Below, one piece after another: positions 1 through 8,671 of a stretch of DNA of 64,000 bases. The first letter of the stretch is position 1. Every line of letters starts with the position of its first letter. Source of the stretch: an uncultured Bacteroides sp. (lineage in GTDB: Bacteria; Bacteroidota; Bacteroidia; Bacteroidales; Bacteroidaceae); NCBI GenBank assembly GCA_949289345.1, contig CASENS010000052.1, positions 62,001 to 126,000 of the forward strand. The letters are read 5' to 3'. Both the position numbers and the translations under genes were made by a program. The notes beneath the pieces are model-generated. The model was not told the DNA's origin and did no database searches. It saw only the letters and a list, made by a program, of their open reading frames with translations.

Positions 1-1
1 G

Positions 2-1441
2 AACCGTCCGGCTTCCTATGCGCCGGACAATGTGCCTTACCATCCCGCTTATGTGGCGCCCGTTTCACTGGACGGATACCGGGAAGGCGACTTCTGCATG
101 ACCTTGGGATATCCGGGAGAGACTGAACGCTACCTTTCTTCCTTCGGAATTGAGGAACGGATGAACAATACCAATCAGGCACGGATAGACATACGTGGTG
201 TGAAGCAGGATATCTGGAAACAGGCAATGGATAAAAATGATACGGTGCGTATTAACTATGCTTCCAAATACGATGAAAGCTCCAATTATTGGAAAAACAG
301 CATCGGTATGAACCGCTCCATTCAGCGCCTGCATGTATTGGATAAGAAGCGTGAGCAGGAACGGGATTTGCTGGAGTGGATACGTGCCACCCCCGACGAA
401 CGTCGGAAAGGACTGCAGCTTTTGACAGACTTGGAACTGGCTTATAAAAATCGCCGTGCTGCCGACCATGCTCAAGCCTATCTGTTGGAAACCTTTCTCA
501 ATGGACCGGAGTTGGTGCAACTGGCCATCAGTATATTGAATTTCGATTTTGAGGGCGAACATGAAACTGTCATTCGAAATCTGGAAGCCCTTGTGGATCA
601 ATATGCCAATTTGGATTTGAAGGTAGACAAAGACGTGTTTGTCGCCTTGCTCAAGGAGTGCCGCAAGCATGTAGGGCCGGATTTCTTACCTACAGTTTAC
701 GATACGATAAGCGTGAGATACGGCGGCTCCGAGCAAGCGTATGTAGATAGTCTGTACGCTCATTCGGAAATTACTTCGCCACGGGGTTTGCAACGTTTCT
801 TGAAGAATGATACGACATATCAAATTTATAATGACCCGGCCATTGTCCTGGGCATTGACCTCATCACGGAGTTTTTCGAACTGAACCTTCAGATGCAGCA
901 GGCCTCCATCGACATTGAGCGGGGCGAACGTCTGTTGAATGCCGCTTTGCGCCGTATGGACGCTTCACGCAGTTATTATCCGGACGCCAATTCTACCATG
1001 CGCCTTAGTTTCGGTGCCGTGCGGAGTTATGAGCCTTTCGATGGAGTGCATTACAATTATCATACGACCACGCAAGGCGTTTTGGAAAAAGCTCATCAGT
1101 ATAAAGGCAATCTCGATTATGCCTTACAGCCCGAACTGGTAAGTCTGTTGGAAAGCAAGGATTTTGGCCGTTATGCCGATGAAAAGGGCGAAATGAACGT
1201 CTGCTTTATCTCGGACAATGACATCACAGGAGGCAATTCCGGAAGCGCCATGTTCAATGCCCGTGGTGAGTTGTTGGGTTTGGCTTTTGATGGCAATTGG
1301 GAGGCGATGAGCAGTGATTTCCGATATGAACCTCTTCTGCAGCGTTGCATTGGGGTGGATATTCGCTATATACTGTTTATTATGGAGAAATATGGCAAGG
1401 CGGGACATCTGGTAGAGGAGTTGATGATAAGTAATAAGTGA
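2..1441 (+). CDS. S46 family dipeptidyl-peptidase (DPP7/DPP11 type), 3' part
   Basis: This is the C-terminal two thirds of a periplasmic serine dipeptidyl-peptidase that removes dipeptides from oligopeptide N-termini. The frame is open from base 2 (NRPASYAPDN...) so the GTG at 32 is an internal Val, not a start; the gene begins outside the window. About 479 of the usual ~700 residues are present. The motif LGYPGETERYLSS and the catalytic serine in GGNSGSA (Ser codon at 1238-1240), followed by LLGLAFDGNWEAM, are typical of S46. In this family a Gly after FD (FDGNWE) goes with DPP7-like hydrophobic specificity and an Arg with the acidic-specific DPP11, so DPP7-like is inferred. The catalytic His and Asp lie in the missing part. 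The phosphatase gene follows after 39 bp. Confidence 0.9.
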   Translation, partial: NRPASYAPDNVPYHPAYVAPVSLDGYREGDFCMTLGYPGETERYLSSFGIEERMNNTNQARIDIRGVKQDIWKQAMDKNDTVRINYASKYDESSNYWKNSIGMNRSIQRLHVLDKKREQERDLLEWIRATPDERRKGLQLLTDLELAYKNRRAADHAQAYLLETFLNGPELVQLAISILNFDFEGEHETVIRNLEALVDQYANLDLKVDKDVFVALLKECRKHVGPDFLPTVYDTISVRYGGSEQAYVDSLYAHSEITSPRGLQRFLKNDTTYQIYNDPAIVLGIDLITEFFELNLQMQQASIDIERGERLLNAALRRMDASRSYYPDANSTMRLSFGAVRSYEPFDGVHYNYHTTTQGVLEKAHQYKGNLDYALQPELVSLLESKDFGRYADEKGEMNVCFISDNDITGGNSGSAMFNARGELLGLAFDGNWEAMSSDFRYEPLLQRCIGVDIRYILFIMEKYGKAGHLVEELMISNK

Positions 1442-1480
1442 TTAATTGTATTTGATAAATTGTAAATTGGTAAATCGAAG

Positions 1481-1951
1481 ATGATAAAAGTATTATTCAT
1501 TTGCCTCGGCAATATCTGCCGTTCCTCTTCGGCGGAAGGAGTGATGAAGCGGCTTGTAGAAAAGGCCGGACTGGAGGATCATTTTGTAATAGACTCAGCG
1601 GGAATTCTCAGTTATCATGAGGGCGAGTTGCCAGATCCTCGTATGTGTGCTCATGCCGCCCGACGTGGTTATAATCTGACGCACCGGTCACGTCCTGTCC
1701 GTACTTCGGATTTTTTTGACTTTGATTTGATTATTGGCATGGATGAGCGAAACATTGAGGACTTGAAGGAACGCGCTCCTTCCTTGGAAGCAGAGCGGAA
1801 AATCTGTCGTATGACAGACTTCTGCACCCGTTTCACCCACGCCGACCATGTGCCAGACCCTTATTATGGCGGTGCGGAAGGCTTTGAGTATGTCCTCGAT
1901 TTACTGGAAGACGCTTGCGCAGGGTTGTTGGAACACCTGCGTGAACGGTGA
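1481..1951 (+). CDS. Low-molecular-weight protein-tyrosine phosphatase
   Basis: A 156-residue cytoplasmic phosphatase of the LMW-PTP family, the usual length. The P-loop CLGNICRS puts the nucleophile at Cys8 and the phosphate-binding Arg at Arg14, and the general acid is Asp126 in the DPYYGG loop. These enzymes dephosphorylate phosphotyrosine, in bacteria often on BY-kinases or capsule regulators. No tyrosine kinase is adjacent, so the partner is unknown. It lies 39 bp after the S46 peptidase on the same strand and may be read through from it, although the two functions are unrelated. Confidence 0.95.
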   Translation: MIKVLFICLGNICRSSSAEGVMKRLVEKAGLEDHFVIDSAGILSYHEGELPDPRMCAHAARRGYNLTHRSRPVRTSDFFDFDLIIGMDERNIEDLKERAPSLEAERKICRMTDFCTRFTHADHVPDPYYGGAEGFEYVLDLLEDACAGLLEHLRER

Positions 1952-2609
1952 TTTTATCTGTCGGACGCAAATTGTACAGATTTTGTTTCTATTAGCTTTC
2001 ACGCTTTCACAAAAGGTGTAACTCGTTGGAAATGATGCGGATGTGGTGAAACATGAGGTTTCACGCCTATCTTTCACTATGTGGAAAAATGTTCCATGGA
2101 GGTAGAAAAATGTTTCACCGTTCTTTATACGATGAAAGGTGAAAGCAAGAGGTGAAACATTCGTGAAAGATGTATCTTTCACCGTATTTCATTATGTGTC
2201 AGTTTGTTATAAAGTATGTGAAAGGGTGAAAGATGTTTTTGGAAAACTTTTGTAATGTCAGATTGGGGCTTTCCGATTTCGTCCGTGGTGACCTTTCAAG
2301 TCATATATCTGATGTAAAATCTGAAATATAGTGTTTTGTAAACAAAAAAGCATACACTTTTTTGCCTCAAATCATGCGACCTTTTGAAGTAAAACTAACT
2401 ATCTTTTGACCCGAAACATACGGTGATTTCAAGTGACTCATTCGCATTAACTGGTTGCATCGTCTACAAAGTTACTCATAATAATGGTATCGCCTTTGTG
2501 TGCTATCAAACTTATCCGCCATTTTCTCACTAAAAATCCCCTATTGTTCATTCAGAAAAAGTTTTCTAAAATAAACGATAGGGGAGTATGACAAGTATGT
2601 TCCGGATGC
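1952..2609. other. Intergenic region between convergent genes
   Basis: There is no gene in these 658 bp. The left part (1996-2233) is packed with GTGAAA/TTTCAC words, listed as its own repeat feature. The right part (2234-2609) is AT-rich; I see no tRNA, no long ORF and no strong terminator, only a weak AGTGT...ACACT inverted pair near 2328-2370. Confidence 0.6.
1996..2233. repeat. Cluster of GTGAAA/TTTCAC words
   Basis: Twelve copies of GTGAAA or its complement lie within about 240 bp (near 1997, 2005, 2045, 2060, 2071, 2113, 2139, 2152, 2163, 2176, 2218 and 2226). Many extend to AGGTGAAAC or TTTCACC, so neighbouring copies can pair with each other. Spacing is irregular. The word is not enriched in the flanking genes. 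Function unknown. Confidence 0.7.
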
Positions 2610-4496
2610 TTATTTTTTCTTCGACCGCTTGACCCAACCTTCTTCGCTGAAGTCCGGTTCGGGGTCACGGAAATCATCGTTATTGTGTTGGAAGAATTGT
2701 TTCCAGTCATCCTTCTTGCCGCGAGGTTTGGTGTAGCCTCGTTCTTCACGGCTGGGCTTGCTCTTTTGGGCGGTTTTAGGAGCTTCCATCGCTTTCCGGG
2801 CGCTTTTCTTCTCTTTTTTAGCGCTATCTTTGCGTTTCCGGTCCGGAGTAATGTCGTTGCCTGCCGTATCGGCCATTTCTACGGTGACTTTGCGCCCGTT
2901 CCATTTGCAGCGGTCCATAGCTTTCACCACCCGTTCGGCTTCCGCTTCGTCTACTTCGAAGAATGAAAAGTTGCGCATCAAGTCAATGCGGCCTACTTCT
3001 ATCCGTCCGCGGACGTGGTCGTTCATTAGGCCGATGAGGTCGCTCGGGCGGAAACCGTCCGTTTTTCCTAAGTTGATGAACAATCGGGTGAAGCCTTCCT
3101 CAGCACTGCGGTCTCCTTTCTTGCGTCCTTCTTTCTTCTTTTTCTTTTCCTTTTTGCTTTCTCCGGTGCTTACTGTTTCGATGTCTTCTCGGTCACGGTA
3201 GTATTCGGCGAAGCGGTTGAACTCGTGCGATACCATGCGTTTGATGAGATCCTCTTTCGAGAGCCAGTCCAGCTTACGATATACGTCGGGCATGAAGTCG
3301 GCTATTTCTTCTTCGTTTACCTTTACTTTTTCTAAGTCGTCAATAACCTTGATAAGTTGTTTCTCGCAGATTTGCTTGGCCGTTGGCATGGTTCCCATTT
3401 CAAAGGTCTTGCCGATGGTGCGCTCTATTTGGCGCAGTTTGCCTTTCTCGCGCAGATTGATGATGGCAATGGAGGTTCCTGTCTTTCCGGCGCGTCCTGT
3501 ACGTCCGCTTCGGTGGGTGTAGCTTTCGATGTCATCGGGCAGACCGTAATTGATGACGTGCGTCAGGTCGTCTACGTCCAGTCCGCGTGCCGCTACGTCG
3601 GTGGCTACGAGCAATTGCAGGTTGCGGATGCGGAACTTCTGCATCACCTGGTCGCGTGCGGCTTGTGTCAATTCTCCGTGCAGAGAGTCAGCGTTGTAGC
3701 CTTCCTGCATCAGTTTTTCGGCTATCTCTTGCGTCTCCTTGCGGGTGCGGCAGAAGATGATGGCATATATCTGCGGGTAGAAGTCTACGATGCGTTTCAG
3801 GGTTTCGTATTTGTCTTTGGCATGCACGATGTAAGCCACGTGCTTCACATTTGCAGTGCCTTCGTTTTTGCGCCCTATTGTGATTTCCTTTGCTTCGCGG
3901 AGGTAATTCTTCGCGATGCGGCTTATTTCGGGACTCATGGTGGCGGAGAAGAGCAGCGTGTTACGTTCCTGGGGTACTTGTGCCAGGATGGCGTTGATGC
4001 TGTCCGTGAAGCCCATGTCCAGCATTTCGTCCGCTTCGTCCATCACCACGTTCTGTATGGTGTTCAGTGACACTTTACCCCTCTCCATTAAGTCAAGCAA
4101 CCGGCCCGGAGTGGCAACAATGATATGTACGCCCCGTTTCAACGCCCGTATCTGGCTTTCGATGGACGAACCTCCGTAGACGGGCAACACGCGCATGCCT
4201 TCGATGTACTTGGAGTAGTCGTTCAAGTCGCCAGCTATTTGCAGGCATAGCTCGCGGGTAGGGCAGAGGATGAGGGATTGCGGATAGTGCTTGCTTACGT
4301 CGGTTTTTTGCAGCAGCGGCAGGCCGAATGCGGCAGTCTTTCCTGTGCCGGTTTGTGCCAGCGCCACGACGTCATTGTTTTCTCCCAACAGGTAGGGAAT
4401 TACCTCTTCTTGTACCGGCATGGGATAAGCGTATCCCATCTCTTCAATAGCCTGGCGTATCTCCGGCGACACACCGAGCTCTTCAAATGTTTTCAT
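2610..4496 (-). CDS. DEAD-box ATP-dependent RNA helicase with DbpA-type RNA-binding domain
   Basis: A 628-residue RNA helicase of the DeaD/CsdA group, used in ribosome assembly and RNA unwinding, often in the cold. In order: a Q motif near the N-terminus, Walker A AQTGTGKT (47-54), PTREL (80-84), TPGR (129-132), DEAD (153-156), SAT (184-186) and HRSGRTGR in the second RecA domain. After a Lys-rich linker comes a DbpA-like RRM (FTRLFINLGKTDGF... to VTVEM), then a basic tail ending KRSKKK. A -7 box TATCTTTG is read on the minus strand at 4529-4536, about 35 bp before the ATG. It is convergent with the LMW-PTP gene. Confidence 0.95.
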   Translation of the reverse strand: MKTFEELGVSPEIRQAIEEMGYAYPMPVQEEVIPYLLGENNDVVALAQTGTGKTAAFGLPLLQKTDVSKHYPQSLILCPTRELCLQIAGDLNDYSKYIEGMRVLPVYGGSSIESQIRALKRGVHIIVATPGRLLDLMERGKVSLNTIQNVVMDEADEMLDMGFTDSINAILAQVPQERNTLLFSATMSPEISRIAKNYLREAKEITIGRKNEGTANVKHVAYIVHAKDKYETLKRIVDFYPQIYAIIFCRTRKETQEIAEKLMQEGYNADSLHGELTQAARDQVMQKFRIRNLQLLVATDVAARGLDVDDLTHVINYGLPDDIESYTHRSGRTGRAGKTGTSIAIINLREKGKLRQIERTIGKTFEMGTMPTAKQICEKQLIKVIDDLEKVKVNEEEIADFMPDVYRKLDWLSKEDLIKRMVSHEFNRFAEYYRDREDIETVSTGESKKEKKKKKEGRKKGDRSAEEGFTRLFINLGKTDGFRPSDLIGLMNDHVRGRIEVGRIDLMRNFSFFEVDEAEAERVVKAMDRCKWNGRKVTVEMADTAGNDITPDRKRKDSAKKEKKSARKAMEAPKTAQKSKPSREERGYTKPRGKKDDWKQFFQHNNDDFRDPEPDFSEEGWVKRSKKK

Positions 4497-4547
4497 TCCG
4501 TTTTTATATCTCTATATGTTTGCGGGCGCAAAGATACAAAAAAAATC

Positions 4548-5618
4548 TTATTCTTCCTTGGTTAACAGGATATTCCGGAGGCGTCTTAACTCTTGCCGGC
4601 TCAGACCGATGCCTTTGCGCAGGTAGGTGTCAATGTCGCCATACAGGTGTTCGGCTTCGTCTTTGGCTGCGTTCAAGAAATTTTCGCGGGCAGAGAACAG
4701 GGTTGTGATAGCTTCTTGCGAACGGACGGGAAGGCGATAGGCATAGCGAGTGGCGCGCGGGATGTTGAAGTACTTGTTGCTGAGGCTATAGTCTTCTAGA
4801 ATGTCGTCATCGTTGACATGGAGTGCGGCCAGTATCAGAGCCGAGACAATGCCTGTGCGTCCTTTGCCCGATGAGCAATGGATGACGATGGGGTAATTGT
4901 CAGGTTCGAGGAGAAGGTCGAATACTTGGCGGTATTGCGGGGCGTATTTGCTTATCAGTTCCCGATTCATCCGTTCTACGATGCGATTTACCGTATCACT
5001 TCGGATGCTTCGGTCTTGTACACCGTTCAACACGTTTTGCATGTTGCCCGTGGGGATGGGGATAGAATATACCCGGAAGTTTTTTTGTAAATCTGCATTG
5101 TCGCTTGTTATCTCTTCGGGCGAACGTAAGTCAATGATGGTGCGGATGCCTAAGTTCTTTAGTTCTTTGATTGAGCCGTGCCTCAAGCTTTCTATTTCTC
5201 CCGACCGGTAGAGCATGCCCCAGCGTAAGTTTTTCCGTCCGGGATAGGAGGGATAGCCGCCCAAGTCGCGGAAATTCTGTATGCCGGGTATGATGACGTT
5301 GCGTGTGGCCACCTTGACCCGGTATTTGTCATCGAACACCAATTTATAATAATAACGGTGAGTGGGGTCGTTGGTAACGATGGTCATATGCTGGGCGGCG
5401 ATGGGTGCGGACGCAATGACCCGTTTTTCGGGGATGTGATTGGGATTTGTAGAGGCGTACACCTTTACATAGCCGGGCATGGCGGGAGTCATTTCCCACT
5501 TGACAATGCTGTTCCCGACGTTGTTCTCTTCACATATTACCGAGATACGGGGCGTGGTGTCACTGCATGAAGAAAGCAGGCAAACCAGTGTGAATAAACC
5601 TAACAGATTTTTGTACAT
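4548..5618 (-). CDS. Tyrosine/dual-specificity phosphatase lipoprotein (Y_phosphatase3 family)
   Basis: A 356-residue exported phosphatase. The N-terminus is a lipoprotein signal with lipobox LLSSC (Cys18). After an Ig-like stretch comes the family hallmark NFRDLGGY (115-122) with YRSGE, and then the active site HCSSGKGRTG with nucleophile Cys248 and Arg254. Members act on phosphotyrosine or phosphoinositide-like substrates; an envelope location suggests an external or dietary substrate, which is inference. A -7 box TATATTTG on the minus strand at 5646-5653 sits just upstream. The fold is unrelated to the LMW phosphatase at 1481. Confidence 0.9.
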   Translation of the reverse strand: MYKNLLGLFTLVCLLSSCSDTTPRISVICEENNVGNSIVKWEMTPAMPGYVKVYASTNPNHIPEKRVIASAPIAAQHMTIVTNDPTHRYYYKLVFDDKYRVKVATRNVIIPGIQNFRDLGGYPSYPGRKNLRWGMLYRSGEIESLRHGSIKELKNLGIRTIIDLRSPEEITSDNADLQKNFRVYSIPIPTGNMQNVLNGVQDRSIRSDTVNRIVERMNRELISKYAPQYRQVFDLLLEPDNYPIVIHCSSGKGRTGIVSALILAALHVNDDDILEDYSLSNKYFNIPRATRYAYRLPVRSQEAITTLFSARENFLNAAKDEAEHLYGDIDTYLRKGIGLSRQELRRLRNILLTKEE

Positions 5619-5693
5619 AGTTGCAAGTAACCAATGAGGTTCTTACAAATATAGGAACTTTCGTATAGAGGTCCAATCGCGGGCATCGTGTTT

Positions 5694-6629
5694 TTATACT
5701 TCTTTTTCTAACTTTAGTCTTTGTGCAAACTCTGCCGAAATGTTATTGTTCATGCTTTTGCACGATTCGGCGGCAAATGCCATGCCACAGGCTATGACCT
5801 TGTCCCAACAGGCTTCCGGGGTGTTGTTCAGGTCGGTATAGTGGACATTGTATTTCAAGAGTCCGTAGATAATGCCCGCATTGAAGTTGTCTCCCGAACC
5901 TACGGTGCTGACGGCTTCCACCGGTGCTATGGGATAGTCTTTGGCGATGGTGCGGGTGCGCAGGGCAACATCTTTCTTTCCGTTTGTACAGATGAAGGTG
6001 GGGCAATAGAACTTGATTTTATCCTTGTATATTTTTTCGATGTCCTCCAAATTGTACATGTAGAGGAAATCTTTCAAGGAACCTCGCACGATGTTGGCGT
6101 ATTCCAAGTTTTCAATAATGGTGGGAGCCAGTTTTATGGCCTCTTCCTTGTGGGCGGAGCGGAAGTTGGGGTCATAGTACACGATGGCGTTCTTGGTGCG
6201 TGCCTGGTCCAGCAGTTCCAAAATCTTGTCGCGCAGTTCGGGATTGAGTGCATAGTACGAACCGAGAATGACGATGTCGTCCTCGTTCAGTTCCGGAAGG
6301 TTCACGTCCAATCGTTGGCGCGGATATTTCTTATAGAACAGGTAGCGCGCGTCATTCTGTTCGTTGAGGAATGCCAGCGAGATGGGTGATTTTCCCCCGT
6401 TAAAGCGATAAATATGGTCGGTGGGGACTTTATTTTCTTTCATAAAGTCGAGTATGATCTTGCCTACTTCGTCCTCTCCGGTTTCGCTGATGAAATTGAT
6501 GGGTACGCCTGCACGGCTCAGAGACACAATGCAGTTGAATACCGATCCGCCCGGTACAGCCGCCGTGGGCTGGCCATTGCGGAAAAGAATATCGAGGATG
6601 GTTTCCCCGATGCCTACTACTTTTCGCAT
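5694..6629 (-). CDS. PfkB family sugar kinase (fructokinase/ribokinase type)
   Basis: A 311-residue cytoplasmic sugar kinase of the ribokinase fold. The N-terminal PfkB signature is GGSVFNCIVSLSRAG (27-41), and the second, TVGSGDNFNAG (242-252), carries the catalytic base Asp247 and the anion hole. The sugar is not certain; fructokinase is the commonest assignment for such short PfkB proteins in Bacteroides. Its start overlaps the end of the SIS-domain gene by 13 bp, so the two are co-transcribed and translationally coupled, which suggests they act on the same or linked sugar phosphates. Confidence 0.92.
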   Translation of the reverse strand: MRKVVGIGETILDILFRNGQPTAAVPGGSVFNCIVSLSRAGVPINFISETGEDEVGKIILDFMKENKVPTDHIYRFNGGKSPISLAFLNEQNDARYLFYKKYPRQRLDVNLPELNEDDIVILGSYYALNPELRDKILELLDQARTKNAIVYYDPNFRSAHKEEAIKLAPTIIENLEYANIVRGSLKDFLYMYNLEDIEKIYKDKIKFYCPTFICTNGKKDVALRTRTIAKDYPIAPVEAVSTVGSGDNFNAGIIYGLLKYNVHYTDLNNTPEACWDKVIACGMAFAAESCKSMNNNISAEFAQRLKLEKEV

Positions 6630-7222
6630 AATGAACGTGATTTTTCTCCTAAATATCCTCCGTGATGCCGCTTGGCGTAATCTTCCATTGTGAAGCCTGT
6701 TTGTTTCATGGTCTGCACCACTAAGATATCACCCATGACAGTCATTGCTGTAGTCGATGTGGTAGGCGTCATGCCCAGTGCGCACACTTCTTTGGGGCTT
6801 CCGGTGCTGAGGCACACTGTAGCTTCCCGTGCCAGGGGACTGTCCGGGTTGCCGGTGATGACGATGAACTTCAATTCGGGGTTCAAGTTATGGGCCAGTT
6901 GGGTAAGTTCGATAATTTCGCGCGTCTTTCCTGAATTGGAAATAAGCAGCAGCAAGTCATTGTTCTGCAGAATACCCAAATCGCCATGCTGGGCTTCGCT
7001 GGGATGCAGGAATACAGAGGGGATGCCTGTCGAGCAAAAGGTTGTGGCAATGTTCATGGCTATCTGGCCTGCCTTTCCCATGCCCGATGTCACCAGTTTG
7101 CCTCCACGGTGGTGTACATGCTCCACAATGAGGCTTACGGCTTTTTCATACGCATCCGTCACCGGAATGTTCAGTACGGCCTGTGCCTCCTTCTGTAATA
7201 GCTCTTTAATGGAATCAATCAT
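6617..7222 (-). CDS. SIS-domain sugar-phosphate isomerase, KpsF/GutQ-like without CBS domains
   Basis: A 201-residue single SIS domain: SGMGKAGQIA (47-56), then FLHPSEAQHGDLG and LLISNSGKTREI, as in D-arabinose-5-phosphate isomerases, which interconvert ribulose-5-phosphate and arabinose-5-phosphate for KDO synthesis. Classical KdsD/KpsF/GutQ are ~320 residues with two C-terminal CBS domains; these are absent here, as in the short CBS-less isomerases known from Bacteroides. First gene of the pair with the PfkB kinase, and divergent from the M16 peptidase across 98 bp. Isomerase activity is inferred from family motifs only. Confidence 0.85.
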   Translation of the reverse strand: MIDSIKELLQKEAQAVLNIPVTDAYEKAVSLIVEHVHHRGGKLVTSGMGKAGQIAMNIATTFCSTGIPSVFLHPSEAQHGDLGILQNNDLLLLISNSGKTREIIELTQLAHNLNPELKFIVITGNPDSPLAREATVCLSTGSPKEVCALGMTPTTSTTAMTVMGDILVVQTMKQTGFTMEDYAKRHHGGYLGEKSRSLCEK

Positions 7223-7288
7223 GAGGATGTCTTATTTTACCGAATGCAAATATCTGCAATTTTCTATAAATGGCAATAGGTTTTGTTG

Positions 7289-7296
7289 TATTTTTG
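7289..7296 (+). promoter_or_regulatory. -7 element TATTTTTG for the M16 peptidase
   Basis: This matches the Bacteroidetes -7 consensus TAnnTTTG and lies 24 bp before the ATG at 7321. No good -33 TTTG stands at the usual spacing. Confidence 0.5.
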
Positions 7297-7320
7297 CGCC
7301 CATATTGAGTTTTACATGGT

Positions 7321-8571
7321 ATGGAGAACAGTACATTTATAAAGTCCGGATGTAATATATGCGTGATGCCCAACGGATTGCGTGTCATTCACGAACCCTT
7401 GCGGTCGCGTGTGGCTTATTGTGGGTTCGCCATCGACGCCGGCACGCGTGACGAACGGGAAGAGGAGCAGGGCATGGCGCATTTTGTGGAACATCTGATA
7501 TTCAAAGGTACCCGCAAGCGGAAGGCTTGGCATATTCTGAACCGTATGGAGAATGTGGGTGGTGACCTGAATGCTTATACGAACAAGGAAGAAACCGTCG
7601 TTTACTCCGCTTTCTTGGTGGAGCATTTCAACCGGGCTTTTGAGCTGTTGTCCGACATCGTGTTCCACTCCACGTTCCCTCAGCGTGAGATTGAGAAGGA
7701 AACGGAGGTCATCATTGATGAGATATTGTCCTACGAAGACAACCCGGCGGAACTGATATTCGACGATTTTGAGGACTTGATATTTCGCGGACATCCGTTG
7801 GGCCGTAACATTTTGGGACGTCCCGAACGGTTGCGTGCATTTTGTACAGCCGACGCCATAGCCTTCACAAAGCGCTATTACCGTCCAGACAATGCGGTGT
7901 TTTTCGTTATGGGAGATGTCGACTTCAAGCGTGTGGTTCGTCTGGCGGAGAAATATACGGGTGATGCGGATGCGTCCGTTTCATCCGCTAAAAAGGAACG
8001 GAAGGCGCCCTTGCCCTATATACCGGACTTCCTGACTTTGGACAAAGGCACCAACCAGGCTCATGTCATGATAGGCGGTCGGGGATATGATGCGTACGAC
8101 TCGCGCCGAACCGCCCTTTACCTGCTCAATAATTTGTTGGGAGGTCCGGGTATGAACAGCCGTCTGAATATATCGTTGCGTGAGCGGCGAGGCCTGGTGT
8201 ACAATGTGGAGTCCAACTTGACCGCCTATACCGATACAGGCACTTTTTGCATTTATTTCGGTTGCGACCCGGAAGATGTAGCCCTTTGCACCCACTTGGT
8301 GTATAAGGAATTGAAGCGCCTGCGTGATAATCGTCTGACACCTTCCCAGCTGGCAGCGGCCAAAAAGCAGCTGATTGGGCAGATTGGCGTGGCTTCGGAC
8401 AATAACGAGAACAATGCCCTCGGCATGGCAAAAAATTTTCTGCATAACAATCGCTATGAATCGCAGGAAATGGTATGCCGCCGTATTGAGGCGCTTACCG
8501 CTGACCAACTCCTGGAAGTGGCGAATGAAATGTTTGCGGAGGACTATTTATCAAGATTGGTTTATAAGTGA
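7321..8571 (+). CDS. M16 family zinc metallopeptidase (416 aa)
   Basis: An insulinase/processing-peptidase-type enzyme. The inverted zinc motif HFVEH (His54, Glu57, His58) is intact, with the downstream Glu region EKETEVIIDEI. The C-terminal half has the R/Y-type substrate-closing region (GGPGMNSRLNISLRERRGLVYN). No signal peptide is visible, so it is probably cytoplasmic, unlike the 941-residue M16 at 38368. The natural substrate is unknown. It is transcribed alone and divergent from the SIS/PfkB pair. Confidence 0.93.
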   Translation: MENSTFIKSGCNICVMPNGLRVIHEPLRSRVAYCGFAIDAGTRDEREEEQGMAHFVEHLIFKGTRKRKAWHILNRMENVGGDLNAYTNKEETVVYSAFLVEHFNRAFELLSDIVFHSTFPQREIEKETEVIIDEILSYEDNPAELIFDDFEDLIFRGHPLGRNILGRPERLRAFCTADAIAFTKRYYRPDNAVFFVMGDVDFKRVVRLAEKYTGDADASVSSAKKERKAPLPYIPDFLTLDKGTNQAHVMIGGRGYDAYDSRRTALYLLNNLLGGPGMNSRLNISLRERRGLVYNVESNLTAYTDTGTFCIYFGCDPEDVALCTHLVYKELKRLRDNRLTPSQLAAAKKQLIGQIGVASDNNENNALGMAKNFLHNNRYESQEMVCRRIEALTADQLLEVANEMFAEDYLSRLVYK

Positions 8572-8634
8572 GGATAGCATTTGCCGAATGAACTGATTTT
8601 TCTTGAGAAAAGCGGTCAAATCAGTTTTTATTTT

Positions 8635-8642
8635 TACTTTTG
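8635..8642 (+). promoter_or_regulatory. -7 element TACTTTTG for the PUL regulator
   Basis: An exact TAnnTTTG match 30 bp upstream of the regulator ATG. The -33 element is not convincing. Confidence 0.5.
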
Positions 8643-8671
8643 CTTTTAGAAATTAAGATTAACACGAAACC

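Noticed and set aside
32-1441. GTG at 32 as start of the S46 peptidase
   Set aside because: The frame is open to the window edge and the residues before it continue the family sequence.
3357-4070. Plus-strand ORF of 237 codons opposite the helicase
   Set aside because: Shadow of the DEAD-box gene; no recognisable domain and no promoter.
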